Counted from the first letter of the stretch, positions 9,109-17,997 are shown. The stretch: DNA of 64,000 nt from Dyadobacter arcticus (GCF_011762185.1 NZ_JAASQJ010000004.1:372001-436000); one strand, 5' to 3'. Notes: generated by a model from the letters alone, not told the origin. Translations and numbers: made by a program.

Positions 9109-9570
9109 ATGGCAAATACCTATCACCAAATGTACGCCCAGACGGTTTTTGCAGTCAAGTATCGCGAGGCAAGAATTCAAATTGACTGGAAGGCTGATCT
9201 TTTAGCTGTGATTGGGAATTTGATCAACGAAACCGGAGCAAGTACCATCATTGTAAATGGTGTTGAGGATCACGTTCACTGCTTTTTCAGCATGAAACCA
9301 TCACAATGTGTTTCAGATATCATGAAAAGTGCCAAGGCAAAATCTTCGAAGTGGATAAATGAGTCGGGGTTATTGAAACGGCGTTTTGAGTGGCAGATTG
9401 GTTACGGTTCTTTCACTTACAATAAAACGGACATTCACAGAGTGTTTAAGTACATCGAAAATCAGGAAGCTCATCATAAGAAACAGTCTTTCAGGGCTGA
9501 GTACATCGAAATGCTGGTTCAACACGGAATCGAATTTGAGCACCGACATTTGTTTGAGGATTTGCGGTAG
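9109..9570 (+). mobile_element. IS200-like REP-associated tyrosine transposase (RAYT)
   Basis: A 153-residue Y1-family transposase (PF01797). The metal-binding His-hydrophobic-His pair is H55-V-H57 in VEDHVHCFF. The catalytic tyrosine is most likely Y115 in KYIENQEAHH, which gives the YxxxQ signature. The length fits IS200/RAYT proteins. The stop codon is followed after 2 bp by the first unit of a 96-bp hairpin array that continues to 10256. That is the classic context of a domesticated transposase beside the REP elements it processes. Such enzymes nick and join single-stranded hairpin DNA. The frame is intact with no lost motif, so it may be active. Confidence 0.93.
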
Positions 9571-9572
9571 TT

Positions 9573-10256
9573 CTCAGGATTGAAATCCTGAGTTAGGATA
9601 TCGGTCGTGCCTCTGGCACTTGCAGATCATAAAGTGCCAGAGGGACGATATACTTCGGGCCACACGTCCTCAGGATTGAAATCCTGAGTTAGTATATTGG
9701 TCGTGCCTCTGGCACTTGCAGATCACAAAGTGCCAGAGGGACGATATACCTCGGGTCACATGTCCTCAGGATTGAAATCCTGAGATATCACAATGGTCGT
9801 GCCTCTGGCACTTGCAGATCACAAAGTGTCATAGGGACGATATGCGTCGGGCCACATGTCCTCAGGATTGAAATCCTAAGTTAGTATATTGGTCGTGCCT
9901 CTGGCACTTGCAGATCACAAAGTGTCATAGGGACGATATACCTCGGGTCACACGTTCTCAGGATTGAAATCCTGAGTTAGTATATTGGTCGTGCCTCTGG
10001 CACTTGCAGATCACAAAGTGTCATAGGGACGATATGCCTCGGGTCACACGTCCTCAGGATTGAAATCCTGAGTTAGTATATTGGTCGTGCCTCTGGCACT
10101 TGCAAATCACAAAGTGCCATAGGGACGATATGCCTAGGGTCACATGTCCTCAGGATTGAAATCCTGAGATATCACATTGGTCGTGCCTCTGGCACTTGCA
10201 AATCACAAAGTGCCAGAGGCACGACCAATCTCCTAACTACGGAATTCATTCCGTAG
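9573..10256. repeat. Tandem 96-bp REP-like hairpin array, seven units
   Basis: The motif ctcaggattgaaatcctga recurs at 9573, 9669, 9765, 9861, 9957, 10053 and 10149, always 96 bp apart (one copy has a single change). Each unit holds a short hairpin A (ctcaggatt/aatcctgag) and then a larger hairpin B (gtgcctctggcactt paired with aagtgccagag). In the first six units the outer part of B's right arm is changed (agggacgatat). In the seventh it is intact (aggcacgaccaat), and the element closes with an inverted A-type hairpin at 10237-10256 (ctacggaa/ttccgtag). Units differ by a few bases only, which suggests recent expansion. There are no unique spacers, so this is not CRISPR. Confidence 0.95.
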
Positions 10257-10295
10257 AAAAACCCCGATAAGGATATACAAAAAGCAAATAACCCT

Positions 10296-10303
10296 TACCT
10301 TTG
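10296..10303 (+). promoter_or_regulatory. Bacteroidota -7 promoter element of purL
   Basis: TACCTTTG matches the TAnnTTTG -7 consensus of the Bacteroidota housekeeping sigma factor. It lies 17 nt upstream of the purL ATG, so the leader would be only about 10 nt. No clear TTTG -33 element is seen at the expected distance, so the call is moderate. Confidence 0.5.
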
Positions 10304-10320
10304 CGGCATAATACCATACC

Positions 10321-13300
10321 ATGATATACTTTTTTGAAGACACCCAAAACACTGTCTTTGCGTTGCAAATAGGGCGACCGCTGGAAGACATCGATATCTC
10401 AAAATTAAGCTGGCTTTTTGGCGGCGCAGAACTCCGGGATGAGCAAACCATCACGGAGTTTTTTGTTGGTCCCCGTGCTGCAATGATTACGCCTTGGAGT
10501 ACCAATGCCGTGGAAATTACCCAGAATATGGACATCCAAGGTATCGTCCGCATAGAGGAGTTTAAAAAGGTTGATTCCGATTTCAACGGTTTCGACCCAA
10601 TGCTTTCGCAAAAGTACAGCGAACTGAACCAGGATATTTATACCATTAGCATAAAACCGGAGGCGATTCAGGAGGTAGATGACATTGCTGCTTATAATAA
10701 GCAGGAAGGACTTTCTTTGAGTGATGAGGAAGTTGACTATTTGAACAAACTAGCGGAAAAATTAAACCGCAAATTGACCGATTCGGAAGTATTTGGATTC
10801 TCACAAGTGAACTCCGAACATTGCCGCCATAAGATTTTCAATGGAACATTTGTGATCGATGGCCAAGAGCAGCCAATATCCTTATTCAAGCTGATCCGTA
10901 AAACTTCCGAGGCCAATCCGAATTCAATTGTTTCGGCTTATAAGGACAATGTGGCTTTTGTAAAAGGCCCGGTTATCCAGCAATTCGCGCCAAAACAGCC
11001 GGATGTCCCTGAGTATTATGAGATTAAAGATTTTGAGTCGGTACTATCATTAAAAGCCGAGACACATAATTTCCCAACAACCGTCGAGCCATTTAATGGT
11101 GCTGCTACTGGCTCCGGCGGTGAGATTCGGGATCGATTAGCCGGCGGACAAGGTTCTTTGCCTTTGGCGGGAACCGCGGTTTATATGACTGCGCTTTCCC
11201 GTCTGGAGGACAATCGGCCTTGGGAGAAGGGGGTTGAGGAAAGAAAATGGTTGTACCAAACGCCTATGGATATTCTGATCAAGGCCTCCAATGGAGCAAC
11301 GGATTTTGGTAATAAATTTGGCCAGCCGCTGATTGTTGGATCGTTACTTACTTTCGAACATGAGGAACAAGGTCGCAAGCTTGGGTATGATAAAGTCATC
11401 ATGCAGGCCGGAGGTGTAGGATATGGAAAGGCAGATCAGGCTGAAAAATCAACTCCTGAAATCGGCGATCAGATCGTCGTAATGGGCGGTGAGAACTACC
11501 GGATTGGAATGGGCGGCGCAGCGGTTTCCTCTGCTGATACCGGTGCTTTTGGATCGGGTATTGAATTAAATGCGATTCAGCGCTCCAATCCAGAAATGCA
11601 AAAGCGGGTTGCCAATGCAGTGCGTGGGATGGTTGAAAGTGGCAACAACACCATTGTCTCCATTCACGATCACGGTGCAGGTGGACATTTAAACTGTCTT
11701 TCTGAACTTGTTGAGGAAACCGGCGGAAATATTGATCTGGATAATTTACCAGTCGGTGATCCGACACTTTCGGCAAAAGAAATTATTGGTAATGAATCCC
11801 AAGAACGGATGGGATTGGTGATCAGTAAGGAAAATCTGGAAACGCTGAAACGAATCGCGGATCGCGAAAGAGCGCCGTTGTATCAGGTGGGAGAGGTTAC
11901 CGGTAATCACCGATTCATATTCCAATCGAAGAAAACCGGGGCCAAGCCAATGGACCTGGAAATGGAAGATATGTTTGGCAGCTCGCCGAAAACGGTCATG
12001 GCCGACAAAACCATTGAAAGAAATTATGAGCCGATTACTTATGAAATCGACAAGCTGCATGAATACCTCGAACAAATGCTTCAACTGGAGGCAGTTGCGA
12101 GCAAAGACTGGCTTACGAATAAAGTAGATCGTTGCGTAGGCGGCCACGTCGCTAAGCAGCAATGCGCTGGACCTTTGCAATTGCCTTTGAATAATGTCGG
12201 CGTAATGGCATTAGATTTCCAGGGAAAAGATGGCATTGCTACTTCAATTGGCCACGCACCACTTTCAGCATTGATCGATCCGGCTGCTGGAAGCCGCAAT
12301 GCAATCGCCGAATCACTTTCCAATATTGTTTGGGCACCGTTGAAAGACGGATTAGCAAGCGTTTCGCTCTCTGCAAACTGGATGTGGGCTTGCAGGAATG
12401 AAGGTGAAGATACACGTTTATACAAAGCCGTAAAAGCATGTTCTGAGTTCGCCATCAGCTTAGGGATCAATATCCCGACTGGAAAGGATTCGCTTTCGAT
12501 GAAGCAGAAATACAAGGATACCGAAGTGATTGCACCAGGAACGGTAATCATTTCCGCGGCTGGACATTGCGATGACATTACTACCGTAGTTGAGCCTGTT
12601 TTGAAGAAAAGCGGCGGGGCAATTTACTATATCAATTTGTCGGTAGATACCTATAAATTGGGTGGCTCATCGTTTGGTCAGATCCTGAATAAGATAGGTG
12701 ATAAAACGCCCGATACTATTGATGCGGCTGCGTTTAAAACTACTTTTAATACAATTCAAGAATTAATAAAAGCGGGAAAAATCCAGGCTGGTCACGATAT
12801 CGGCAGCGGCGGTTTAATCACGACTTTGCTTGAAATGTGCTTCGCAGACCGCGATTTGGGCGCTTCCATTGATCTTTCAGCTCTGGGAGACCAGGATATC
12901 ATTAAAAAGCTTTTTGCCGAAAATATCGGAATCGTTTTCCAAGCTGATGAATCTGCGGAATCGGTTCTTGCGGCGACCGGAGTGATTTACCATAAAATTG
13001 GGACCGTTAATCTTGCGTCGACTTTAACGGTGAAAGATGCCTCTGGAAAATGGGATTTTGATATTGATCATCTTCGAGATGTCTGGTTCAAAACCTCCTA
13101 TCTTCTCGATAAAAAACAAACTAAGCCAGAACTGGCCAAAGAGCGTTTCGACAACTATAAATTCCACGTATTGCGCTATAAATTCCCTGCTCAATTCGAT
13201 GGCAGAAAACCGTTAATTGACGAGTCAAAACTTCGTCCAAAAGCAGCGGTACTTCGGGAAAAAGGCAGTAACTCCGAGCGGGAATTGGCCAATGCAATGT

Positions 13301-13980
13301 ATCTGGCTGGTTTTGATGTAAAAGACGTCCACATGACCGACCTGATTTCCGGTCGTGAAACATTGGAAGACATTCAATTTATAGGCGCAGTAGGAGGGTT
13401 TTCAAATTCGGATGTTCTTGGTTCTGCCAAAGGTTGGGCCGGGGCTTTTCTTTACAACGAAAAAGCCAGGATTGCACTTGATAATTTCTTCAAACGAGAG
13501 GATACCTTGTCAGTCGGGGTTTGTAATGGTTGCCAGCTATTTGTAGAACTCGGGTTGATTAACCTGGGCCACGACGTGAAACCCAAAATGCTGCACAACG
13601 CGAGCGGAAAACACGAAAGTATCTTTACCTCACTGACTATCCAACCCAATAAATCGGTAATGCTTTCATCACTGGCGGGCAGCACGCTCGGCGTTTGGGT
13701 TTCCCATGGAGAAGGACGTTTTGAGTTCCCGTATACCGAAGACCGTTACAGCATCGTCGCCAAGTACGGCTACGAAACTTACCCGGCCAATCCGAATGGT
13801 TCAGGATTTAATACTGCGATGCTTTGTGACGAAACAGGCAGGCATCTAGTAATGATGCCTCACATTGAAAGATCGTTGTTCCAATGGCATTGGGCGAATT
13901 ATCCGGAAGGGCGAAAGGATGAGGTTTCTCCCTGGATTGAGGCGTTTGTGAATGCGCGGGAGTGGGTGGAAGGGAGGTAG
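10321..13980 (+). CDS. purL: Phosphoribosylformylglycinamidine synthase (single-chain FGAM synthase)
   Basis: A 1,219-residue enzyme for the fourth step of de novo purine synthesis: FGAR + glutamine + ATP to FGAM. It is the large single-chain form. The N-terminal PurS-like region (about 1-140) is followed by the linker and two AIRS-type ATP-binding halves, with QVNSEHCRHKIF, LKAETHNFPT and the Gly-rich GAATGSGGEIRD segments. A C-terminal class I glutamine amidotransferase domain starts near residue 970; its nucleophile is the Cys in VGVCNGCQLF and SHGEGRF follows. Length is slightly below that of the E. coli enzyme (about 1,295). It is monocistronic, flanked by the REP array upstream and a hairpin downstream. 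Confidence 0.97.
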   Translation: MIYFFEDTQNTVFALQIGRPLEDIDISKLSWLFGGAELRDEQTITEFFVGPRAAMITPWSTNAVEITQNMDIQGIVRIEEFKKVDSDFNGFDPMLSQKYSELNQDIYTISIKPEAIQEVDDIAAYNKQEGLSLSDEEVDYLNKLAEKLNRKLTDSEVFGFSQVNSEHCRHKIFNGTFVIDGQEQPISLFKLIRKTSEANPNSIVSAYKDNVAFVKGPVIQQFAPKQPDVPEYYEIKDFESVLSLKAETHNFPTTVEPFNGAATGSGGEIRDRLAGGQGSLPLAGTAVYMTALSRLEDNRPWEKGVEERKWLYQTPMDILIKASNGATDFGNKFGQPLIVGSLLTFEHEEQGRKLGYDKVIMQAGGVGYGKADQAEKSTPEIGDQIVVMGGENYRIGMGGAAVSSADTGAFGSGIELNAIQRSNPEMQKRVANAVRGMVESGNNTIVSIHDHGAGGHLNCLSELVEETGGNIDLDNLPVGDPTLSAKEIIGNESQERMGLVISKENLETLKRIADRERAPLYQVGEVTGNHRFIFQSKKTGAKPMDLEMEDMFGSSPKTVMADKTIERNYEPITYEIDKLHEYLEQMLQLEAVASKDWLTNKVDRCVGGHVAKQQCAGPLQLPLNNVGVMALDFQGKDGIATSIGHAPLSALIDPAAGSRNAIAESLSNIVWAPLKDGLASVSLSANWMWACRNEGEDTRLYKAVKACSEFAISLGINIPTGKDSLSMKQKYKDTEVIAPGTVIISAAGHCDDITTVVEPVLKKSGGAIYYINLSVDTYKLGGSSFGQILNKIGDKTPDTIDAAAFKTTFNTIQELIKAGKIQAGHDIGSGGLITTLLEMCFADRDLGASIDLSALGDQDIIKKLFAENIGIVFQADESAESVLAATGVIYHKIGTVNLASTLTVKDASGKWDFDIDHLRDVWFKTSYLLDKKQTKPELAKERFDNYKFHVLRYKFPAQFDGRKPLIDESKLRPKAAVLREKGSNSERELANAMYLAGFDVKDVHMTDLISGRETLEDIQFIGAVGGFSNSDVLGSAKGWAGAFLYNEKARIALDNFFKREDTLSVGVCNGCQLFVELGLINLGHDVKPKMLHNASGKHESIFTSLTIQPNKSVMLSSLAGSTLGVWVSHGEGRFEFPYTEDRYSIVAKYGYETYPANPNGSGFNTAMLCDETGRHLVMMPHIERSLFQWHWANYPEGRKDEVSPWIEAFVNAREWVEGR

Positions 13981-13986
13981 AGGTTT

Positions 13987-14016
13987 CCTTGCACCGGGAT
14001 TCATCCCGGTGGCAAG
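13987..14016. terminator. Hairpin downstream of purL, REP-like A-type
   Basis: caccggga and tcccggtg pair around a TTCA loop (13992-14011), extended by ccttg/caagg with one bulge. There is no T-run, so intrinsic termination is doubtful. The same hairpin recurs at 15819-15838, which makes it a dispersed REP-like unit between the convergent purL and AlbA_2 genes. Confidence 0.55.
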
Positions 14017-14021
14017 GTGAA

Positions 14022-15590
14022 TCAATTATCATCATCATCAGTAATGCGGTTTTCAAAATACTCTGTGAAGTAATAACCTCCAGTCTTAGGGGGACCTAAA
14101 AACCTCAAAATATTTAGCTTGCGTGCTTTGCTAAGCTGGCGTTCAATTGTTTTCTGCGGCTTCCCAAGCCGGATTGCTATTTCACCTGATTTAAGCCCTT
14201 CCATCTTATTTACGAGCTCAACTATTCTCATAATTTCAAGTTTATTTGCGTTTTTTAACCGGTCGAAATTTCCATCTCCAATTTCTTTATCAAATAGGCG
14301 ATTTACAATTTCAATGGACACCGGAGATATCTGTTCATGATCCACTCTACTTTGGGATATCTCACTTACTCCCTCACTTACTCCCTCACTTACTCCCTCA
14401 CTTACTCCCTCACCATTAAAAACAGGAATAGGAATTTTCATTTTAAAAATATGGCCCTCGAGAAATTCTGGCTTTCTTCTGCCAGCATAGGACTTGGTAT
14501 GAAAGGCCACGTTCCTTGCTCCTGAACCAAGTTCCTCTGCTCGGCCAAGCTGAATAAAAAACCTGACTATGGTTGGATTCTTTGGAAAAGTTTGTCCCAC
14601 CAGTAGATCAATCAAACCATCGCCATTCGGTTTGTTTGCATTTTCGGTCTCTACGGAATCCCTACCTATTATAAGCCGACACGGATTAGCGCTGGTATAT
14701 TCGCGATGTACAATCATGTTCGCTACCACCTCTCGAAAAATGGCAGTTCTCAAACTAATTCGTTGATTACCTTGAAGATGAAACTTATCAGGAAGATGTT
14801 TACCAACAAAAGCCAGCAACTGCTCATAGGCCTCAACCAGATTAGTTTGAATGTATGCCCTGTCATCGTATCGAAAGGCATTAGCTATTCTGACTAATGC
14901 ATCAATCTTGTAATGCGGAACTATATCTGTGATTACTTCGTCTTTGCCGAAAAGCAATGCAGCAGCGAGTGTATATCCTTCTTCACCTGTTTGATAGTCT
15001 CGTTTCCAAAGTCCCGCTGATTTCAGAAGTTGAATGTTGTCCAAAGCTAACCATGGATGATCTGCATAATTGCTGCGAATAAGATTCCTCACTTTTGCAA
15101 AAAGATCTTGTTTGAAATCCTCAAACTTCAAGTAATGTAGGATAGCGTTTTCACTATAACGCGTATTCTTTCTACTAACAAGTTCTGCGATTTTTTGTGG
15201 CTCTCTTATTCTTAAATCGGCGTCTCCGACTCGAAGGTAAACAACGTTTGATAACCTATGCACCTGAGAATCTGCAGGTAACTTTATATGAATAATCCAA
15301 TGTTCACCAATCATGTATTTGTTCGGAGTAACAACATTTGGCGGATTAATCTTTTGAGGATCATTTGAAAGATTAATCAGGTCTTTGATCATTTTATCTA
15401 CTTGTTCCGGTAAGATGCCAGTTACTGTGCCTATATCACTTACGCCAAGTAAAATATCTCCGCCTTCGTTGTTCAACATTCCACAAATCGTCTCGAACAA
15501 GTTTTTCGGTAGTGCGAACCTGGCTTCCTTAAATTCTAGTTTGGTGCCTTCACCTTGTTTCAATAATGCGTTTATTGTTTCTAGTGCCAT
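14022..15590 (-). CDS. AlbA_2/Schlafen-like ATP-binding transcriptional regulator
   Basis: A 522-residue protein started at ATG 15590 (MALETINALLKQGEGTKLEF); ATG 15620 would add ten residues. The N-terminal AlbA_2 domain (about 10-130) shows TKLEFKEARF, the GxLNNEGGDILLGVSD motif and VYLRVGDADLRI. A middle region (about 150-390) carries the HATPase_c_4-type segments FREVVANMIVHREY and ELGSGARNV. Four GVSE repeats act as a linker (about 400-420), and a C-terminal winged helix (KSGEIAIRLGKPQKTIERQL) ends the protein. Such proteins are annotated as RecG-like or divergent-AAA regulators and are frequent in accessory regions. It converges with purL. The biochemical role is unproven. Confidence 0.87.
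   Translation of the reverse strand: MALETINALLKQGEGTKLEFKEARFALPKNLFETICGMLNNEGGDILLGVSDIGTVTGILPEQVDKMIKDLINLSNDPQKINPPNVVTPNKYMIGEHWIIHIKLPADSQVHRLSNVVYLRVGDADLRIREPQKIAELVSRKNTRYSENAILHYLKFEDFKQDLFAKVRNLIRSNYADHPWLALDNIQLLKSAGLWKRDYQTGEEGYTLAAALLFGKDEVITDIVPHYKIDALVRIANAFRYDDRAYIQTNLVEAYEQLLAFVGKHLPDKFHLQGNQRISLRTAIFREVVANMIVHREYTSANPCRLIIGRDSVETENANKPNGDGLIDLLVGQTFPKNPTIVRFFIQLGRAEELGSGARNVAFHTKSYAGRRKPEFLEGHIFKMKIPIPVFNGEGVSEGVSEGVSEGVSEISQSRVDHEQISPVSIEIVNRLFDKEIGDGNFDRLKNANKLEIMRIVELVNKMEGLKSGEIAIRLGKPQKTIERQLSKARKLNILRFLGPPKTGGYYFTEYFENRITDDDDN
14361..14414. repeat. 12-bp in-frame tandem repeat inside the AlbA_2 gene
   Basis: The unit ctcacttactcc is repeated four times with a partial fifth. 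On the coding strand it encodes consecutive GVSE units. As 12 is a multiple of three, copy-number change would alter linker length without breaking the frame. Confidence 0.9.
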
Positions 15591-15728
15591 TTTGAATAGA
15601 TATGATATCTCGTCATACATCTCAAATGGGAAATTGTACCGGTTTTTTGCGAGCGTTTACTGAGTGGCTATCCTGTATTATTTTTCGGTCAATTTGTTTT
15701 TAGATTCACGCAGCTATCTTGTCTTGTT

Positions 15729-15887
15729 CACCGGGTTGAAACCCTGGCTTAGGAAATCGGTCATGCTTCTGGCATTTGTTACAACGCAAAGTGCCAGAGG
15801 CACGACCGATCTCTCTAGCACCGGGATTCATCCCGGTGAAAAGATAAAAAAGAAAATCCCCAAAAGTGCCAGCGGCACGACCGATAC
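15729..15887. repeat. Complete compound REP-like element plus an extra half
   Basis: In order: an A-type hairpin (gggttgaaaccc, 15733-15744); a B hairpin whose arms carry atcggtcatgcttctggca and the imperfect complement tgccagaggcacgaccgat; and an inverted A-type hairpin (caccggga/tcccggtg, 15819-15838). A second right arm of B (gtgccagcggcacgaccgat) follows at about 15866-15885. The layout matches the last unit of the 9.6-10.3 kb array, with diverged bases. It fills the 15591-15967 gap, where no gene is supported. Confidence 0.85.
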
Positions 15888-15967
15888 CCATCAAGTAGAA
15901 AATCCACAGACCAAGATTATATGAGTGCATCTTGAAATATTTTATTCAAACCTTAAACATTTCAGTT

Positions 15968-16999
15968 ATGCATATCATACTAGATACCAATATCATAAGG
16001 CAAGACTGGCGGCAGAATTCAAAACCCTTTAAACGGTTGATCGATTACTCCGTAAAAACTTGGTCGCCAATTGTGCTTCCAGAGATAGTGATGATAGAAA
16101 TAGGTCGTTTATATGAGAGAGAGGTCGTGAAAGTTTTCTCGAATTTTCGCAATGCTTTTAACGATCTTTTGAAGCTCACAAAGAATCAGCCTGTACAATC
16201 TCTTGAAGTTCCCGAATATGGTATCGCGCGGATTGAATATGAACAGTATTTGAAAAGGCGACTTGGCCAATTTGAATTAATACAAATTTCCCCAAGAACC
16301 GATGCTTTACCCGACATCATCACACGTTGGAGTGAAAACCGAAAGCCTTTTAACCTTGAAAATGACGCCTTTAGAGATGCTATTATTTGGTCCTCGATTG
16401 TTGATTTTGCAAAGAAACATGCTTGGGGTCCAATTATCTTTATTTCCAGTAATGTGTATGATTTTGCAAATTCAAGCCAGGACGATCTGCATTCTGATTT
16501 GAAAAATGAAGTCGACATGTTAGGCTTAAAAGTCAAGTTCTTTAAATCCATAGTTCAGTTCAACGAGGTTTACGTTGACCACATGGATTTCCTTAATGAG
16601 CATTGGTTAAAGGAAAATATTGATTGGGATTTGCTTAATACAGGCGTGTTGGAAGGCGTGAGTGGAATCCACTGCGGATTCTATTTTGAATATTTTGGTC
16701 GAATATTTACGAAAGATTTTGAAGGAAATCTTAATTATGATGTGGTTGAAGCTGCTTATGATGGAACTGCTTCTACATTTGCTGCTGACTGGCATGGCGA
16801 TGATGAGTATTACGTGTGGATGAATTTAGGAGGAATAGTTGTTATCGATTATTTAATTGATGATGAAGTTGTCATCAGACTCAAAGCATACTTTCATACT
16901 GAAGTCAGCATCGAAATTAAGGGAAGGCGGATTGTTAAGTACGAGGCCAATTATTACGAGGAAAATTCTGGTTTGGCACTTTACGTTTTTCCAGATTAA
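15968..16999 (+). CDS. PIN-like domain protein (DUF4935 type)
   Basis: A 343-residue protein. ATG 15968 is chosen over the TTG frame start at 15932 because it opens with MHIILDTNIIRQDW, the usual first strand of a PIN domain with its acidic residue D6. Further acidic positions in the first half (EIVMIEIGR, ENDAFRDAIIWSSI, IIFISSNVYDF) match the PIN-like nuclease layout of DUF4935, in which four acidic residues bind metal. The C-terminal 120 residues (from about 220) are acidic and strand-rich and I do not recognise them. It sits between a REP-like element and a frameshifted gene. Possible roles include RNA cleavage in a defence or toxin setting, by analogy only. Confidence 0.75.
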   Translation: MHIILDTNIIRQDWRQNSKPFKRLIDYSVKTWSPIVLPEIVMIEIGRLYEREVVKVFSNFRNAFNDLLKLTKNQPVQSLEVPEYGIARIEYEQYLKRRLGQFELIQISPRTDALPDIITRWSENRKPFNLENDAFRDAIIWSSIVDFAKKHAWGPIIFISSNVYDFANSSQDDLHSDLKNEVDMLGLKVKFFKSIVQFNEVYVDHMDFLNEHWLKENIDWDLLNTGVLEGVSGIHCGFYFEYFGRIFTKDFEGNLNYDVVEAAYDGTASTFAADWHGDDEYYVWMNLGGIVVIDYLIDDEVVIRLKAYFHTEVSIEIKGRRIVKYEANYYEENSGLALYVFPD

Positions 17000-17041
17000 T
17001 CCTTGTTGGCTGCAAAGCACATAACGTTGACGGCCGCACGG

Positions 17042-17517
17042 ATGCCTACCATATTTGACTTTCGATCAGATAATTTTGAAGAAGTTTTGGAGATTCTTAA
17101 TCGTGCAAAGTCAGGCGCTGATTTGAAAGTTAGTGAGCTAGCGGCTTTGAAGGCTTGCTTTAATAATTCTCTGGTTGGGACTTCTAAAATCCTACATTTT
17201 GTCAATCCTGAAAAGTTTGCGATTAGGGGTAGTAAAGTTTGCAATTATGTTCTACAAAAAGAAAAGCTTAGCAGAGGTATATACAAACCAAAGTATTGTC
17301 TGGCATATCTAGAATTTACAGCCAAATATGCGCGTTAGAAGAATTTGATGAACTTCATGATATCATGATTTCAAAAATGGGATACCATATCACGCCTTTT
17401 AGAGCAATAGAGTTAGCAATGTTCGGAAGTAGAACTCCCGTGAAAACCCCGCAGTCATTTCTTTGCCTACGAATGTTGCCAGCATTAAGACGAATCCCGC
17501 GCCGCCCCTACCGTTAA
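17042..17517 (+). pseudogene. Frameshifted hypothetical gene
   Basis: The first part (ATG 17042 to TAG 17338) encodes MPTIFDFRSDNFEEVLEIL and TSKILHFVNPEKFAIRGSK. It stops abruptly after EFTAKYAR. The adjacent frame continues without a break as LEEFDELHDIMISKMGYHI and PFRAIELAMFGSR. The switch lies at the short run gcgcg near 17331-17335, where two extra or one missing base would join the two parts into one protein of about 150 residues. The first part resembles small hypothetical proteins with a KFLHFLNPEKF-type motif. It starts 43 bp after the PIN-like gene and may once have been its partner. Confidence 0.6.
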
Positions 17518-17590
17518 AAAATTCCCCCTCCCCCAATTTGCATCCCAGCAATTTTCTCCCGAATATGCGTCCTCCAAAAAAGTAGTCTGT

Positions 17591-17677
17591 ATGAAAAATC
17601 TTGAAAGTTTTGCCCTGTTATGGTGTGAGGACCGCGAAAGCGCCTCGAGTGATGATTACTTCGCTTGGACACCTTAG
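17591..17677 (+). CDS. Very small ORF (28 aa), uncertain
   Basis: ATG to TAG encodes a 28-residue acidic peptide starting MKNLESFALLWCEDRES. The 13 bases before it (tccaaaaaagtag) recur almost unchanged before the ATG of the next gene at 17720. This suggests a shared ribosome-binding leader or a duplication. I do not recognise the peptide. It could be a leader peptide or chance. Confidence 0.25.
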   Translation: MKNLESFALLWCEDRESASSDDYFAWTP

Positions 17678-17719
17678 GCAGGGCATTTTTTTATCCAGCC
17701 ATCCAAAAAAGTAATCGTA

Positions 17720-17980
17720 ATGACAAACAAATCAAACTCCCCCGAGTCCTCAGACTCCACATGTATGGCCTACGGTGAAAAGGTCAAAGAATTGTTGAGT
17801 GCAAGCTCGCCCGATGCGTGGTGTGATCATCTTTGGGCAATGTACGGCGGATACGTCCTCGCCCAAAAGGAATTGGGGTACAGTGCTGACGCGACGAATG
17901 TCTACTGGTCGTTCCGCGATCTGCTGTTTTTCTTTGAAGGGCTCCCGGAGAAAAAAATGAATGAGCGAATGAGTGAATGA
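17720..17980 (+). CDS. Small hypothetical protein
   Basis: An 86-residue protein with a polar N-terminus and a likely helical middle (YGEKVKELLSASSPDAWCDHLWAMYGGYVLAQKELG, described over residues 18-52). Its last residues (KKMNERMSE) are encoded by the start of a GAATGAGT tandem repeat, so the original C-terminus may have been altered by repeat insertion. No family recognised. Coding is supported by its amino-acid pattern and orderly position before the DinB gene, not by homology. Confidence 0.5.
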   Translation: MTNKSNSPESSDSTCMAYGEKVKELLSASSPDAWCDHLWAMYGGYVLAQKELGYSADATNVYWSFRDLLFFFEGLPEKKMNERMSE

Positions 17981-17997
17981 GTGAATGACTGAATGAA
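17957..17997. repeat. 8-bp tandem repeat (GAATGAGT-type)
   Basis: About five imperfect copies of gaatgagt run across the 3' end of the 86-aa gene and its stop. The same unit occurs between the tldD and tldE genes at 29858-29932 and, inverted, at 32983-33019. Confidence 0.8.

Noticed and set aside
9573..10256. CRISPR-like array
   Set aside because: The whole 96-bp unit is repeated, with no unique spacers and no cas genes; it is a hairpin array beside a RAYT transposase.
12081..12578. 165-aa minus-strand ORF in purL
   Set aside because: Antisense to the conserved catalytic core of FGAM synthase.
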